A stretch of DNA of 64,000 bases from Antitrichia curtipendula (GCA_951230915.1 OX579641.1:11346001-11410000); one strand, 5' to 3'; positions 36,101 to 48,032 are shown, counted from the first letter of the stretch. Notes: generated by a model not told the origin, from the letters alone. A program made the numbers and translations.

Positions 36101-37773
36101 CGCTAGCTCTCCTCCAGAACTCAGCTATATGTGTGGACGTACAAATGTTGAAGTGGGGTTTTGGAAGGGTTTTGCTTCATTCTCTAGATTGATTCGTGCC
36201 TAAAATGATGAAGATTCCTATTATGTAGATACCTCATGGGAAACAACAGAGATTACGGAAGTTCATAATATACTATTCTCCTAGAATTTTAGGTAGAGGC
36301 GAACCTATTTGCAGCACAGAAAACTGATCAAATTTATGATGAACCTTACCTAGTGCGAAAAGTCTTCATCAGGCGTGTCCGCATGACAACAATTTGACAT
36401 TGTTGCGTGTTTTTGACATCAGAACAGCGAGCACACTTGCGCACATTCTCGACACACTTGGAGGTAGGATGAGCCTTGCTCCCACACTTGGTACATCGAG
36501 TCTGGTCGAGTACATAAGCAAAAACCATCGTCAGTGTGCAGGTAAGTATGCTGACAATGCAAGATTTTGAAGCATAGTTGAAGGAGGACAAAAATCCATA
36601 ATGCTAGATCTTCTAAATCACGCTTACGACCCACTATAAATTCTGAATTAGATTATGCAAGTAATGAGATTCAAAGCAAAATTCACACTCAACGTGTAGT
36701 AATTTTGGATTCTTAAAAGTTAGAGTGTTATGAGTTTTAGCATACTTAGAATCACAGCGGATAATTTGAGAATATGACGAATAGACCATACTCTTCAAGA
36801 TCCCGTGGTTGAATTTTGCAAACTAGGTATCAAAGAGAAATTTTAAATGGATCAAAACCAAACTCTAGAAGATCAAAGTTTGGTTGTAAGTTTTAAATGT
36901 CATTTCGATTCGCATCATTGCCAACAATGACAATCAAGGTCACGATTAGCAGTAGCTATTACAAAATTAATACCTGCCTAGCCACCTGACCGCTTGGTAG
37001 ACCTTGAGCTCTTTAAACTGACTGCCCAAGATTCAAAAAAAGATTATGACATAATTTAAATGTGTGAAAAATGTGCGCCTAGTGAACTACAGTCAATGCT
37101 AGTGAGTCAAGTGTGCACAATATTTCAGAATTTTGTTTTAGAGGTCATACGAAAGAGGTATGAGTGTAGTAGCTTGCGAATTATATTTGATGACCATATC
37201 CTTGCTTGCCATCATCTACTCCACTTGCAGCAAAATTCTGTGGCCTACAACTATTGAAATACCCTAAACCCAAAACATTTCGCCAAGGCATTTCAATTCA
37301 AAAGCCCCTGGCCACATAAGTGTGTCACGTGTGCATAATGTTTCAGAATGTTGTTTTACTGAAGGTCAAATTAAAGAGGTTTTAGTCACATTTGATTACC
37401 ATGTCCTTGCTTGCCATTACCTAGTCCACTTGTAGCAAAATTCTGTGACCTACAATTATTGAAATCCACAGAACCCAAACCATTTCGTCACAGCATTTCA
37501 ATTCCCAAGTCCCTCGGCCATGTAATAAAGCAGCAAGAAATGCTGCGAGGAAGAGCAAACCTTCTGATCGGGTTTCTTCGGAGGCTGCAGGCGAACCTTG
37601 TTCACAGGAGGCCGAGGCCCAGCGAACACGATCGGAGGTTTCTTCGCCCCACTCAATGCCACCCTAGGTTTCCTCGCCCCCGCCTCATTCCGGCCACTGT
37701 CACCATCGCCAGCGCGAGAGGATGCAGAAGAAGAATTGTCCGGCACAACCGGCAACGACGGTTGTGCACACAT
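33166..37773 (-). CDS. Pentatricopeptide repeat protein (P-class, At5g21222/At5g25630-like)
   Basis: Five minus-strand exons: 37773-37561 (ATG, 71 codons), 36501-36350, 35675-35162, 34614-34366 and 34170-33166. All borders are GT-AG and the phases agree, giving 710 residues. Residues 1-71 are Pro/Arg/Ala rich. Exon 2 has a Cys-rich unit, CTKCGSKAHPTSKC then CARC, able to bind metal. From about residue 122 to 575 there are around a dozen 35-residue PPR units, e.g. TYNTLIKGYGLAGQPDEAMK and TYTTVISGYCSLAQMDDAMR. A Ser-rich tail of about 130 residues follows. PPR proteins bind organellar RNA one base per repeat and act in its processing or translation; no C-terminal E/DYW editing domain is visible. 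The order of Cys-rich region, TRLMKTF-type linker and repeats matches, from memory, the Arabidopsis At5g21222/At5g25630 group. Organelle targeting is inferred only. Confidence 0.88.
37099..37521. repeat. Tandem duplication of about 210 bp in PPR intron 1 and exon 1 edge
   Basis: GTCAAGTGTGCACAATATTTC (37107) recurs as GTCACGTGTGCATAATGTTTC (37326). Later words CCTTGCTTGCCAT, GCAAAATTCTGTG, CCTACAA(C/T)TATTGAAAT and GGCATTTCAATTC recur in the same order. Both units lie within intron 1 (36502-37560) of the PPR gene. Confidence 0.85.
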
Positions 37774-38551
37774 CTCCCTAAACCCCCTTCACCGCATCCC
37801 CAAGTCCACCACCAGTCCGTTTCCCATCAAACGCCACAAGCGTCAATTTCTGCAAAAGTATAAATGCTCCGGAAATGCGCAACCAGATTCACCTCTCGAA
37901 TCTCCGATGCGTACATGTGAAGCCCTCGAATCGTGCTTCCCACACACAACCCACAATATCCAACCCATTGAAATCTGGCCTCGCATAAGAATCTGGAATC
38001 CTAATTTCCACCTACCATGTCGAATGGTTCACCACAGGAGCAATCTTCGCAGTTGTGAACCACTCGCAGCAACAGAACAAAAAAAAAAAGGAGGTACGAG
38101 ATTGACGGATGGACCGTGGCTGCCACCATCATCCAGCGAGAGTGTACTGTACAGCAAAATTCAAGGTCAGGATTGGCTTCTGGATAGGGAGTTTCCGCCG
38201 ATGGTGGGGACCGGGTCGTGGACGGATAGTTTCTGTCCGTCTCGGAAGGGACGGAAATTCATCCATCCATGCCACGTAACCACCGGAGAGTTGTGGCGTC
38301 CATTGGATGTTTTCAATAGCTTAACCCTGGAACGACGCAGGGTGACCGCGAAAATCATGCATTGTGTAACCATGAGAGTCATTGGAATTTTAAAAAATTC
38401 CAAAAGTACTCATTGGAAGTCAAGCTACTATAGATGTTCTCCACTTTCCACAAAAAATTTCAAGGATGAATATTTTTGGCTCTGTCCTACAGTGGAGAAT
38501 TCCTTGTCATTCATCAGACACTTATTGTTTGTGACATCCTTCCTGGGTTAA
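37774..38551. other. Upstream region of the PPR gene
   Basis: Probable 5' flank and promoter of the minus-strand PPR gene. It holds a short hairpin (GACGGATAGTTTCTGTCCGTC near 38222). The long plus-strand frame 37598-38551 is opposite PPR exon 1 for its first part and shows no domain. Confidence 0.5.
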
Positions 38552-39480
38552 CCCGTAAAGGACCAAACATCGTTTTTTGATAACATAGCGATTTTGGGCA
38601 GCTCACTACGACCGGAATTTTTTTTTTTCCCTTGAAATTTTCACACAAGATGTGCCCAAGGAGTAGCTTTAAGGCCCAACAACTTTCATAACATCTGACT
38701 ACATGGTTAAAAGTTATAGCATGGTATGTCATTTTCATTGGTTAGCGGGCAACCCAAGCAACTGAAAAAACTTCTTTAGAAATCACTTTTTTTTAAATAA
38801 AAATTTGAAATTGGTTCTTTAGATTTATGTATACGTGGGAAGCTTTGAATCATTCTATTTTGATTAATGAGATGAAAGTTATGAGGAGTTTTAGTTTGAG
38901 GGTAGTTATGGAATGTCTACTTTAAAATAAACTTTGAACTCTGTTATTTAATTAAATTTTCAATATTTTTGAAATAAAATAAAAATATTGGATGTAGATT
39001 GTTTATTACAACATCACAACTATTGGGATTGGCATTTTTCAATTCCATATTTAAATTCATAACAATTTAGTGCTTTGAACATTCTATACGTCTTTCTACT
39101 TACTATTTTTTTCCTACATGTTTACAATTCCAAATGATCTGAAAATTTTCAAGCATGTAGCTAACTTGCCTTGAAGAATGAATCCAAAGAATAACCACCA
39201 TTTTGGGCATTTTCCAAACAAATGTGACCTTAAGAAGTGTAGTTGCCCGGAATTTCGCAGGGACCAAAAAAGGATTTTTTTCACTTCAAATGCTATTATC
39301 TTGCAATTCACATGGTGGAAATTTTTGAAATTTTTTGCACAACTTGTCAAACTAGTTTAATACAAGATCCTATGGTTATATTTTTCCAAAAATGTTTTTT
39401 TTTCTAAAATTTGGTAATTGTATTAGAAATAGCAGTTTGGGAGCGTTTTTGGTGAAAACATAGTCTTTGACCTTTAGGGT
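38552..39480. mobile_element. TTAA-flanked CCC-ended element (piggyBac-type MITE)
   Basis: TTAA (38548-38551) precedes CCCGTAAAGGACCAAAC; GTCTTTGACCTTTAGGGT precedes TTAA (39481-39484). The ends are diverged inverted complements. A TTAA target and CCC terminus are the piggyBac hallmarks. The interior (38.81-39.09 kb) matches, inverted, the repeat at 46.2-46.45 kb. Confidence 0.6.
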
Positions 39481-39489
39481 TTAAGGTAC

Positions 39490-39902
39490 TGGTAGTATGC
39501 TCTAAAAACAACCTCTTAAGAGTCAATTTGTGTTGTTCATAGGTTTCTGTGGACATAAATATTTTTAGATCATTTTTCAAAGAAAGAAAAATAGATGTGG
39601 AACTTAACACAAGTAGTTTTGTATTTTTTCAAGCATTTTTGAATTACTTATAAATTTTTAAAGATTAAGGATATAGGCACCTATTTGTAATTATAGGTGT
39701 CCCAAAATTCATCTAATTGCAACTTATAAAGAAATGTGAAGAAATCAAAGACAATGATTGGCTCTTGTAATAAATAAAAATTAATTTTTCTTCAATGCAT
39801 TCAATAGCTAAAGTGATCCATTTCAAGATCATCTCTTCTCCATCCTCTAACTAATAAGAGGGATAATTTGAAGGTGAGGGGTTGTTTTAGAGCAAACTAC
39901 CT
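39490..39902. mobile_element. MITE with GGTAGTATGCTCTAAAA ends, older copy
   Basis: GGTAGTATGCTCTAAAAACAACC at the left and GGTTGTTTTAGAGCAAACTACC at the right are inverted complements with mismatches. It belongs with the element at 45568. Confidence 0.65.
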
Positions 39903-40439
39903 TATTGTAGGAGCTACATAAAAAGGATGAAGTACATCTTATAAGTATGTTGAAAAAATAGTTTTTGTCTTTTTTTTCAATAATGTGATTAGCATGGTCT
40001 CTCTATACTCATGATTTTGTATGCAAGGTTTTGAATTAGCTCATAGGTAGATGGAAAGAAAAGAAAAACTTGCAAAGATGAAAATCTTATATTAGTCCCT
40101 AAAGAAATTTGATGTTTTTAGGCCCAAAGTTGCTTCAAAAGACTCAAATTGTCAAGATTTGGCAAATACATAATCAATGCTCCGTCCAAACCATTGTGAA
40201 AGCTACAAAACTAACTCCGTAAATAGACCATGCTACCGCACCAAATGAACACCAAAACCATGACCAAGATTATCACTATAAGATCACACAAATTATATCA
40301 AAAACATTACGTCTATATTGAACAAAATGTTGAGTGAGGGACAAACCCTTCACATGGTCCTTAAAGAAAGGAGATGAATAACTAACCACAACCGTTGTAA
40401 TAACACGTAAGTCCATGTGTTACTAACTAGTTCGTAACA
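39903..40439. other. Possible 3' LTR remnant of the chromovirus
   Basis: On the minus strand, the position after the purine tract (40444-40459) begins TGTTACGAACTAGTTAGTAA, which would be the LTR start if the tract is the polypurine tract. The 5' LTR was not found, so this is tentative. A 45-base stretch near 40150-40195 resembles 46065-46115. Confidence 0.35.
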
Positions 40440-40443
40440 TTAC

Positions 40444-40459
40444 TCCCCCCCCCCCCCCC
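40444..40459 (-). repeat. C homopolymer, candidate polypurine tract
   Basis: A run of about 16 C on the plus strand reads as G on the minus strand, directly after the chromodomain end of the gypsy relic. That is where a polypurine tract is expected. Confidence 0.5.
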
Positions 40460-40499
40460 TCGCTTTATCGTCTAGGTTGTGTTCTCCGAGCCTCTGGTC

Positions 40500-42230
40500 G
40501 CGGTACTGCAAGGTGGAGCATATAGAACTTTGCTACAACATCAGGTGCATTCTCTAGATTTGCAGTTGGCTTTCATAGATGCTCCTCTAGTCCGTAGCCC
40601 TCCTAGAAAACAAGGTACTGGAATTTCTTCCAGCGACCAAAAAATTGTGAATAAAAAACTTTGTGATTTTCGCCTTAACGGCGTTCACTAGTAAGAACTT
40701 TGTATACCTCCTATTTAACGTCTCCATCAGGGGTGACAACTGGCGGAGGCGATATACTGTGTTGTCCTGGGATGGTGTCTTGTCGGTTATCTTTCTAGAA
40801 GAGAGACGTGGAATACGTCATGGATACGTAGGGTTTTGGGTAGCTTTAGGCGGTAAACCATGTTTGAGAGTTTTGTTGTCACTATGAAAGGTTCCAAAAA
40901 TTTAGAATCCAATTTTTGGGATGGCACAATTGTGGCAATATTCTCATTCCAGAGAAGAACCTTGTCATCAATTCTAAATGTTGGTTGCAGCTTTACTCCA
41001 TGATCATAACTCCGCTTTGCTTGTTCCCTTGTCATCTTAATCAATGTTTTTAATTCCTCATGCATTTGTTGTAGGTGCCAAATGCGGTCTTCTGTTGTTG
41101 GGACCATGGATGTAGGTGGTGTCAAAACCGATAATGCCGAATGATAACCATAAATAGCATAAAACGGAGAAGATCCTATTGCAGAATGACTTGCATTATT
41201 ATACGCAAATTTGGCTAGAAAAGGAGTCAGTCCAATCATCTTGACATTTAGTAGTGAACATTCGTAAGAATTGTTCTACTACTTGATTTATCCTCTCAAT
41301 TTGACCATCTCCATGAGGATGAAAGGTTGTTGTTGAGAACGGCTAAATCCGAAGAGGTTCACATAGTCTTCTCATAAATTTTGATACAAAAATCAAACCT
41401 CGAACTAATATTACTTCATCTGGTGTCCCATGATGCTTCTAGACATGATGCAAATATACATAGGCAGCTTCATTAGAATTGATTGTTTCCTTTGTGGAAA
41501 TGAAGTGAGCCAACTTTGTATTTTTATCCACTACCACCATGATAGAGTCATATCCTTTGCTATTTGGTAACTTAACTATAAAATCATTAGAAATTCTTTT
41601 CCATGGTACATGGGCAATTGGGATTGGTTGCATCAATCCATATCTAGCATGATGTCTAGCTTTTGATCTTTGATAGAGATTGCATTCATCCACATAGCGG
41701 TGGACATATTGGCAAAGAGTAGGCCAGTAAAAAGTCCTTGTAACCAAGTCTAGGGTCTTTGCTTGTCCCTAATGTCTCGCAATATGGATATCATGCCAAG
41801 ATCGCAAAATTTGACACTGAAGCTCTTCATCAGCTGGTACATATATCATTTCTTGAAAATGAAGAATTCCATTAGTGAAAGTATATCCTTGAAGCCGACG
41901 GTGGATGTCTGCTAGGGTCTAATTCAAATTTCCCTTGAAGAATGCTAGTATTGGTTTAGAGTTGGAATCTTCCTCCGTTGCCATCTTTTGTCGTTCAAAA
42001 ATATGTGCATCGGTCTAGATTGGCTCTCAAGATTTGAGTGTTGCTAGTTATAAAAGGGGTCAATGTTCTTCATTTTGCCCTTCCATGACATCTATTCCCC
42101 TTGAAAGCGCGTCCGCCCTCCCATCCAATGAATTTGGCCGATGTTGGCATAAAGCCCATGTTTTCAGAGTTGTTGTAGGACTTTCCAAACCACTTGTTGA
42201 TTTTGCAGTTGCTCAGCAATAGTTGGAGAG
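40500..42230 (-). pseudogene. Ty3/gypsy chromovirus pol relic: RNase H tail, integrase, chromodomain
   Basis: Minus-strand reading from 42.23 kb down shows the RNase H end (GRADALSRGI), the integrase HHCC region with FYWPTLCQYV and KGYDSIMVVVDKNTKLAHF (DDE-core start), an integrase C-terminal part (FVxxLP-like KLPKTLRIHDVFHVSLLER), then chromodomain remnants near 40.52-40.73 kb (KFQYLVF and NLENAPDVVAKFY). Decay is clear: TAG before the HHCC segment (about 41771), the second zinc Cys replaced by Tyr (CNLYQRSK), frame breaks between 41.44 and 41.24 kb, and several stops in the chromodomain. A chromodomain after integrase defines chromoviruses. This is an inactive retrotransposon fragment. Confidence 0.85.
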
Positions 42231-42430
42231 GAGAATGTGGTCTCGGAAAAAGAGGTAGCCCGAGACTCTTTCAGTATTTAGTGATGCCTTTTGGATTGAC
42301 CAATGTCCCAGCTCAATTTCAATCTCACATGCAAAATCTTTTCGGTGACCTCCTAGACATCTTTGTGTTGATATATCTAGATGACATCCTTATCTTCTCC
42401 AAAAATTTAGAAGATAACGTTGATATTGCA
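42225..42430 (+). pseudogene. Reverse transcriptase fragment in opposite orientation
   Basis: The plus-strand frame shows [16 protein letters not shown], then [12 protein letters not shown]: the palm-domain motifs of Ty3/gypsy reverse transcriptase, with the catalytic YLDD. Fingers, thumb and RNase H parts are absent. It lies between minus-strand pol (40.5-42.23 kb) and minus-strand gag (43.15-44.25 kb), so it is either an inverted piece of the same element or part of a second one. Confidence 0.85.
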
Positions 42431-43149
42431 GTCGCTCCACCGTTGTCTTTGCCAAGGCTGGGGCAACTTGAGTTGCACCGAGCTCCATAGGTACTAGGCC
42501 CGATGAACTTAGATTGACCTGGAACTTTCCGCTTGGATCACAAGGAAAGATGGGTAGAGGCTTGAAACTTGAAAGATCTAGTTGAGAATGTCGATTTTGA
42601 CATCAACCCCACAGCTTTTCATCAATCCGCAATGCCACCGCCATCCAATCATGAAGCCTACGTGGCTAAGTTTTGGCGGTGGCCACGGAATCTAAAATTT
42701 CATCCTTGAGTTCCTCCCTCCGGAACCTTGCTATTAGGCCAGGGTTGACACGGCATCCTAGCGTTCCGCTAGATGTCCAACATACATGGGCTAAACCTTG
42801 GGATGTCATTTCACATACTGGATTTTTTTGGTTCTCCCGTGCAGTCGGGCGGTCAGATTGTTGGGTGGATGGGGGGCTAAAGGCCAAATTGAATTTTTTT
42901 TTTGAAGAAACATAGTAGTTTAAACAAAAAAAATATGAACCCCCCCAAAAAGCTAAGGTGTTCCAAAAAAACATTTTTCATATAATAATATTAGTATTAA
43001 GAACACATTCTTCAACTTAGATGTACTAAATGACAACAATGTCAATCATACACCCAAAAATTTATAATATTAAATATACATGACTTGCCATAAAAGAATA
43101 GCTTGTCGATCCGTCCGCTCGTTGACCCGTCCGTTAGTTGTCGTCCGAC
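42431..43149. other. Unassigned DNA within the decayed retroelement region
   Basis: No gag, protease or RT motif was recognised. It includes T/A runs (42893, 42920) and a C run (42941). Confidence 0.4.
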
Positions 43150-44253
43150 AAATGATGACCACTGCGTCCATTGCATCGCTTGCAGACGCTGCATCTAGAT
43201 GTCCGATTTTTGGACATGATTTGCCCCAAGATGTTCAAATTTGTCAACCATGTATTAAGCTAGACTTGTTCCAATCGATTTGCGATGCATATTTATTGAA
43301 CGTCAAAATGTATGCCAATACGGAGCTTGTTTATTGGAGCTTTCCAACCTCGGGGAGGTCACTTAGAGTGTCCATTAGAAACCACGTGCGATCAAAACTT
43401 TGGACCCCCTATTTACTTTTTGAATTTTAAATAAAATTTAAAAATATATATATAAATAGATTTTCCTACTTTGAAAGTTTATGTTTTGAATTGTTGTTAT
43501 TTTTATTTGTTAATAATAATTAGTTACAAGTTTTTGAAGTAAAAAGATACACTGTAGAACTGAAAAATAACTTTCACACCTCTATATTATATAAGAAAAA
43601 ATTGTCTAAAAAATGAACAAAAAATTCCTAAAAATAACTCTCTATTGAAAGCTCATTTTGAGTTGAATATTGATTCAATGGTCATCTAAATGTGTTCTCT
43701 ATAATTGTTTGAGTTGAAAAACATGCCATTTTAGTTCATTTTCAACCTCTTCTAGAAATCATTTTATATTTTATTTGAGTTTGAAATTTTGGCAATAGAA
43801 ACCTATAGTCATTATTAAACAATGCTCAAAATTTTAGGTTGAAATTATGGTTTATTAGAAACCACCTATTCACACGTGGTTTGTTGTAGTAGAACTAAGT
43901 GACCTCCCCGAGTTTCCAACGCAATCTTCAGCATTGCCTCTCCTGTCAAGGTTGCCACAAAACCCGATAATCAAGTCCCGAAAAGCATTATAATCCACCA
44001 ATAGTTCATACTTGCGTTCTTCATCAAGGGCCTGCAAGAGGAGCATCGTCCAATTTTGTGCAGCCCCAATCATATACGACAAGGCATACGCTACCTTATC
44101 GGCATCAAAATTGTACGTTGTCGTGAGGTTTTTGTTGCCTATCCGGAAAAGCACGGGGCTCTTAGCTGTAGTAAAGGTTTGTAAAAGGGAGAAAAAGTAA
44201 CAAAACCCTAAAGTAAACACAACCAAACAACTAATCCAAACTAGGGAATCCAA
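43150..44253 (-). pseudogene. Ty3/gypsy gag relic interrupted by a MITE
   Basis: The minus strand from 44.25 kb reads ...DADKVAYALSYMIGAAQNW, then AFRDLIIGF and LDRRGNAED, the retrotransposon gag core. Homology stops at the MITE border (43912) and resumes beyond it at 43348 with VGKLQ, TSSVLAYILTFNKYASQIDW, in the pattern expected of the same domain. Stops occur in the second half. The two halves are separated only by the 564-bp element and its 8-bp duplication. Confidence 0.8.
43349..43912. mobile_element. hAT-type MITE with 8-bp target duplication, inside gag
   Basis: CTCGGGGAGGTCACTTAG at the left and CTAAGTGACCTCCCCGAG at the right are an exact 18-bp inverted repeat. TTTCCAAC flanks both sides (43341-43348, 43913-43920). 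It has no coding capacity. The other copy, at 10497, is truncated. Confidence 0.9.
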
Positions 44254-45567
44254 AAGTATCTAAATCCCTCAAATGTATTGTAAATCTTCTATTATAGTAG
44301 TAAATAATCCTTCATCTATAGTCCAACTTAAGAATACAACTCACAAGACCTGCAAGACACGTACAATAGCACCTAAATCCTCTCAAGTTTGACTACTGAA
44401 TATCTTCTCAAGCTCATAAAGTGTAAACCTACAAAAGTAAAAACAACGCTCAACTACAACTCTCACTTAAACACAACTCACAAAAGAATGTGATCTCCAA
44501 ATAGAAATGAAGTATAAATTAACCTCAACTCCTTTTAATTTAGACTAAATCCAAGGGAAATCCAAAAGCAAAATATAAGAGAATTCCAAAGAAGGAAGGC
44601 CAACCTTTAAATACCTGACAAAGGGACTCAAGGCGACAAAAGATATGGGACAAATGCACAATCCAACTCAACCTTTTACTTTCTCCCAACGAGCCTAACC
44701 ACCCTTCTATTTGGAACCAATAAAGATGGTGTAACATGCCTATCTTTTAACTAGTAAACGGCCCACATCACGACAACGTTCAAGGCTTACCTCAAAACAC
44801 CATGCGAAGTTGCACGAACCATCAATACACCTCGTTGCCCTTCTTGCCAGAAAACTTTTTGGGGTCCGCCACTTTAGATTTTTAATCCCAACTCCCAAAT
44901 CATTGTGCCTCCCCATCCCTCGCCATGCTCGATCATCTTCCTAATTTGAGGTTGGAGGAGACATTTGTCGTGGTCTCACAACAACTCGGTCCGAAATTTC
45001 CTACACTAGATGAAAATTGCAGCTTGGAACACCGTTTGAATCCGTGGTTGGATAAAAGTCGCCCACTCGGACCCAACCTCCTTTGGTATCGAGAGTCCCC
45101 TGGGCTCCATTCCTTGTTCTTCTCAATCCATAGCAAGATTAGTGCGAAACTTGATAAAACTCCTCCTCATCTCTACTTCGATGTTGTTTCTTCTACTTTG
45201 CTCTTGATACTACTATTGTTAATAACCGGTCCTTGAATAAAACCATTTTGCAAACCCCACACAAATAATTTGCACATCAATTTTTTCATTAAATTTTTTA
45301 TACTCACCATTTTCTTTCTTCACTATGGCTTCTTCTCCTAATCACACACTCAGCATTGAGGAATGATTGTTGGACATATCCAAAAAATTTGGTCTACATT
45401 CAACTAGTTCCTTTATACAAGGAAAAGAAAACAAGAGTCGATGCTATTGCATTATTTGCATTATTTGAGATACAAAAAGTTGCCCATTTCTTTTCCTGGA
45501 CCAGATTGTGAGCTCTCCAATCGTTGCAATCACCACGTATCCCGGGATTAGACATCCAACCCAACTA
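44254..45567. other. Intergenic or retroelement leader DNA
   Basis: This would hold the gag leader and 5' LTR of the minus-strand chromovirus, but neither a primer binding site nor an LTR match to 39.9-40.44 kb could be fixed. No host gene seen. Confidence 0.4.
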
Positions 45568-45869
45568 AGGTAGTATGCTCTAAAAGCGCTCATGTTCTAA
45601 AAGTGATCATGACACAGAGGTACATTTTGCTTTCTTCAATGTACAAAATGTGTACATTTCAGAAGGTGGTCACTTTTAGAAACCATTGTGTTTGAACTTC
45701 AAAAATTCATAACTAATGCTACAAAGGTCTGAAAAATATGAAACGACTTGGGTTAGATGCCAATTCCGTTTTTCTTCCTATATAAATTTATTGAAAATTG
45801 TTTCAATAAGTTTAACTTCCCTGAAAAGGCGATCTGCTCTTAAATGGTCGCTTTAAGAGCATACTACCT
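45568..45869. mobile_element. MITE with AGGTAGTATGCTCTAAAAGCG ends, flanked by TA
   Basis: AGGTAGTATGCTCTAAAAGC and GCTTTAAGAGCATACTACCT are near-exact inverted ends; TA lies at 45566-45567 and 45870-45871, as in Tc1/mariner-type insertion. Related to 39490-39902. Confidence 0.8.
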
Positions 45870-46194
45870 TACTCTTATACTCTTGAGCTCCCGGCCATTG
45901 GCTGCGACATGGCTCCTAGCGATCAATGCAACGCACAATCAAAACCTCCCACTTGCTTCATCCCTCCGCTCCACGTCCGTTGGTCGTGGCGCACTTCCGT
46001 GATTAGAGAAAAAAAAACATTGACGGTATCAATAATCACAAACAGAGCGTGGAATATTCATCACTTGACATTATGTCAAGATTCAGCAAATACAAAATCA
46101 ACGCTCCATCCAATATGCTAAAGAAATAAGTTGGAAATACATATAAAAAATTTCAACAAAAAAAATTTCATATTGATCTAATGCTTTTAAAAAA

Positions 46195-46480
46195 ACGATA
46201 TGGAGTAAGTAGAAGTTAATAGAGTATGGTTTAAAATACTAAATTGTTAAGAATTTAATTATGGAATTAAAAAATTCCAATCTTGATGGTTGTAATGTTA
46301 TAATAAACAATTTGCATCTAATGATTTTTTTTTTCCAAAAATATTGAAAATTGAATGAAATAAATGACTTCAAATTTAATTTTTTGAGTAGAGATTCCAT
46401 AATTGCTTGCAAACTAAAATTCCTCTTGTTAATCAAAATAGAATGATTCAAATCTTTCCATGGAAACCAAGTTCAAATTG
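46195..46480. repeat. Dispersed repeat shared with 38.8-39.1 kb and 0.1-0.33 kb
   Basis: AATTAAAAAATTCCAATC, AATAAACAATTTGCATC, ATCAAAATAGAATGATTCAA and ATCTTTCCATGG appear here in order; the first three recur inverted inside the TTAA-flanked element at 38552-39480. It may be the interior of a further copy whose ends are lost. Confidence 0.6.
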
Positions 46481-48032
46481 GTATTTCTTAAAAAGTGATT
46501 ATATAGAGTTACCTAGACAACATTTGAAACTATGTATCATACAATAACTATTAATCATGTAGTCCAAAAACTATGAAAATTGTTGCGCTTTAAAGCCACT
46601 CTTCCACATGATGATGTATAAAAGTTTCAAAGAATTTTCTTTTTTAATTCCATTTGTAAATGGATGGTTGAAAATGCCATATTGCCAAAAATGCTACTTG
46701 GTCCTTTAGTGGGTAAGATTGTTCTCAAGTCATATTTTATTTTGCCTACAAAATTTTTGATTTACATATGCCTTTATACCATGGACTCTTTAGGACTAAT
46801 CTTTAAAGGGAATTAAATACATTTGGCACCCCAAAATACACCAAGTGGTATTTTGGATACAAAATTGTACTTAAATGGAGACGGAAGTTCAAAATGGTTT
46901 GAAAATTATTGTATATCATGTACAAAATGTGGGCTCTAGACAAAATTTTGGAATAGTGGAATAGTAGAAAGTATCATCTATAACACTTAGAACAAGGAGA
47001 AATAGTACAATTTTCATATACAATGATTTAAAAAAGATGTCAACAATGAAGGAAAGTTCCAAATTCCATGTCAATTTTTGAAGGCATTAACATGTAGCTC
47101 AAGAATAATGTTGTGGTAATAATTTTATTGACACCATCCATTCTTTAGAATTTTTTAAAATTGTTTATACAAGAAGGGGTTAAAAAACATAGTATATTTT
47201 TAAATTTTTTTGATAGAAGGTTTGTACATACACACAAGTTTTATGTATGAAATACTATATAGGCTTGATGTATGTCATTCATTTCTTTGAAGTAGCATTC
47301 ATTCTTCCAAAAAGTATAGAGTTTGAATTTTGGAAATATGTAGAATGACTACGGTCATTTTACATTTGTTTTTGATGATTTCAAACTTTTCTTAGAATAT
47401 TTTGGAAATATTTTGGAAAAATTCTCTTTTAGGAACATTATTTGTAGGGTGACAAAAAACATTCCTTAGACACATTTGTATATGAGATTTACATGTATGC
47501 TTATCCCCTGCCATATTTGAGTAATATTTGAATAATTTGCAGGTCCCAAAAATAATTTTAAAACCATTTTGATTGGATGATCTTATTGTATTCATATTTG
47601 CACAAAGATTACATATGGTACATTGGCGCAACACAATTCAAAATTTTTTATTTGTGCAAGGGAGATTAATCGATCCAAAGGTTGAATCCTATGATGCCTA
47701 GAGACATTGCCCCTATAGAGAGTAGCATTGACCAATACATGAGCAAAAATTCCCCTTGTTTCCTTACCTAACGAGCCTAACCGGTCTCATTTATTTAGTT
47801 GCTGACCTACTCAAGTACTCATGCCCTTGTCCGAAAATTGCACGCAAGATTCTCCAGGCTGCCCTCCCAGGAACGAAATTGTCCTTCAAAGGGTTAATGT
47901 CGACGGATCCGTCCGTTCAGTTCACTTCGTTGCCGGGGTGGACGATGTGATACTAGAGAAGCCGAGGTGATATTAAAGAGGATTTATCGTCGATTTCTCA
48001 TCCATCACTTCGTCTCTCTTCATTTGAACAAC
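46481..48032. other. Intergenic DNA before the B3 gene
   Basis: AT-rich, no supported gene; composition becomes balanced after about 47.75 kb. Confidence 0.4.

Noticed and set aside
37598..38551. Long plus-strand frame of 317 codons
   Set aside because: It runs antisense to PPR exon 1 and then through noncoding DNA; no domain was recognised, while the PPR exon has consistent phase.
43080..43430. Plus-strand 116-codon frame
   Set aside because: It crosses the MITE border and is opposite the gag remnant.
45080..45100. TGGTATCGAGAG as a chromovirus primer binding site
   Set aside because: It is on the plus strand, opposite to the relic's orientation, and no LTR end precedes it.
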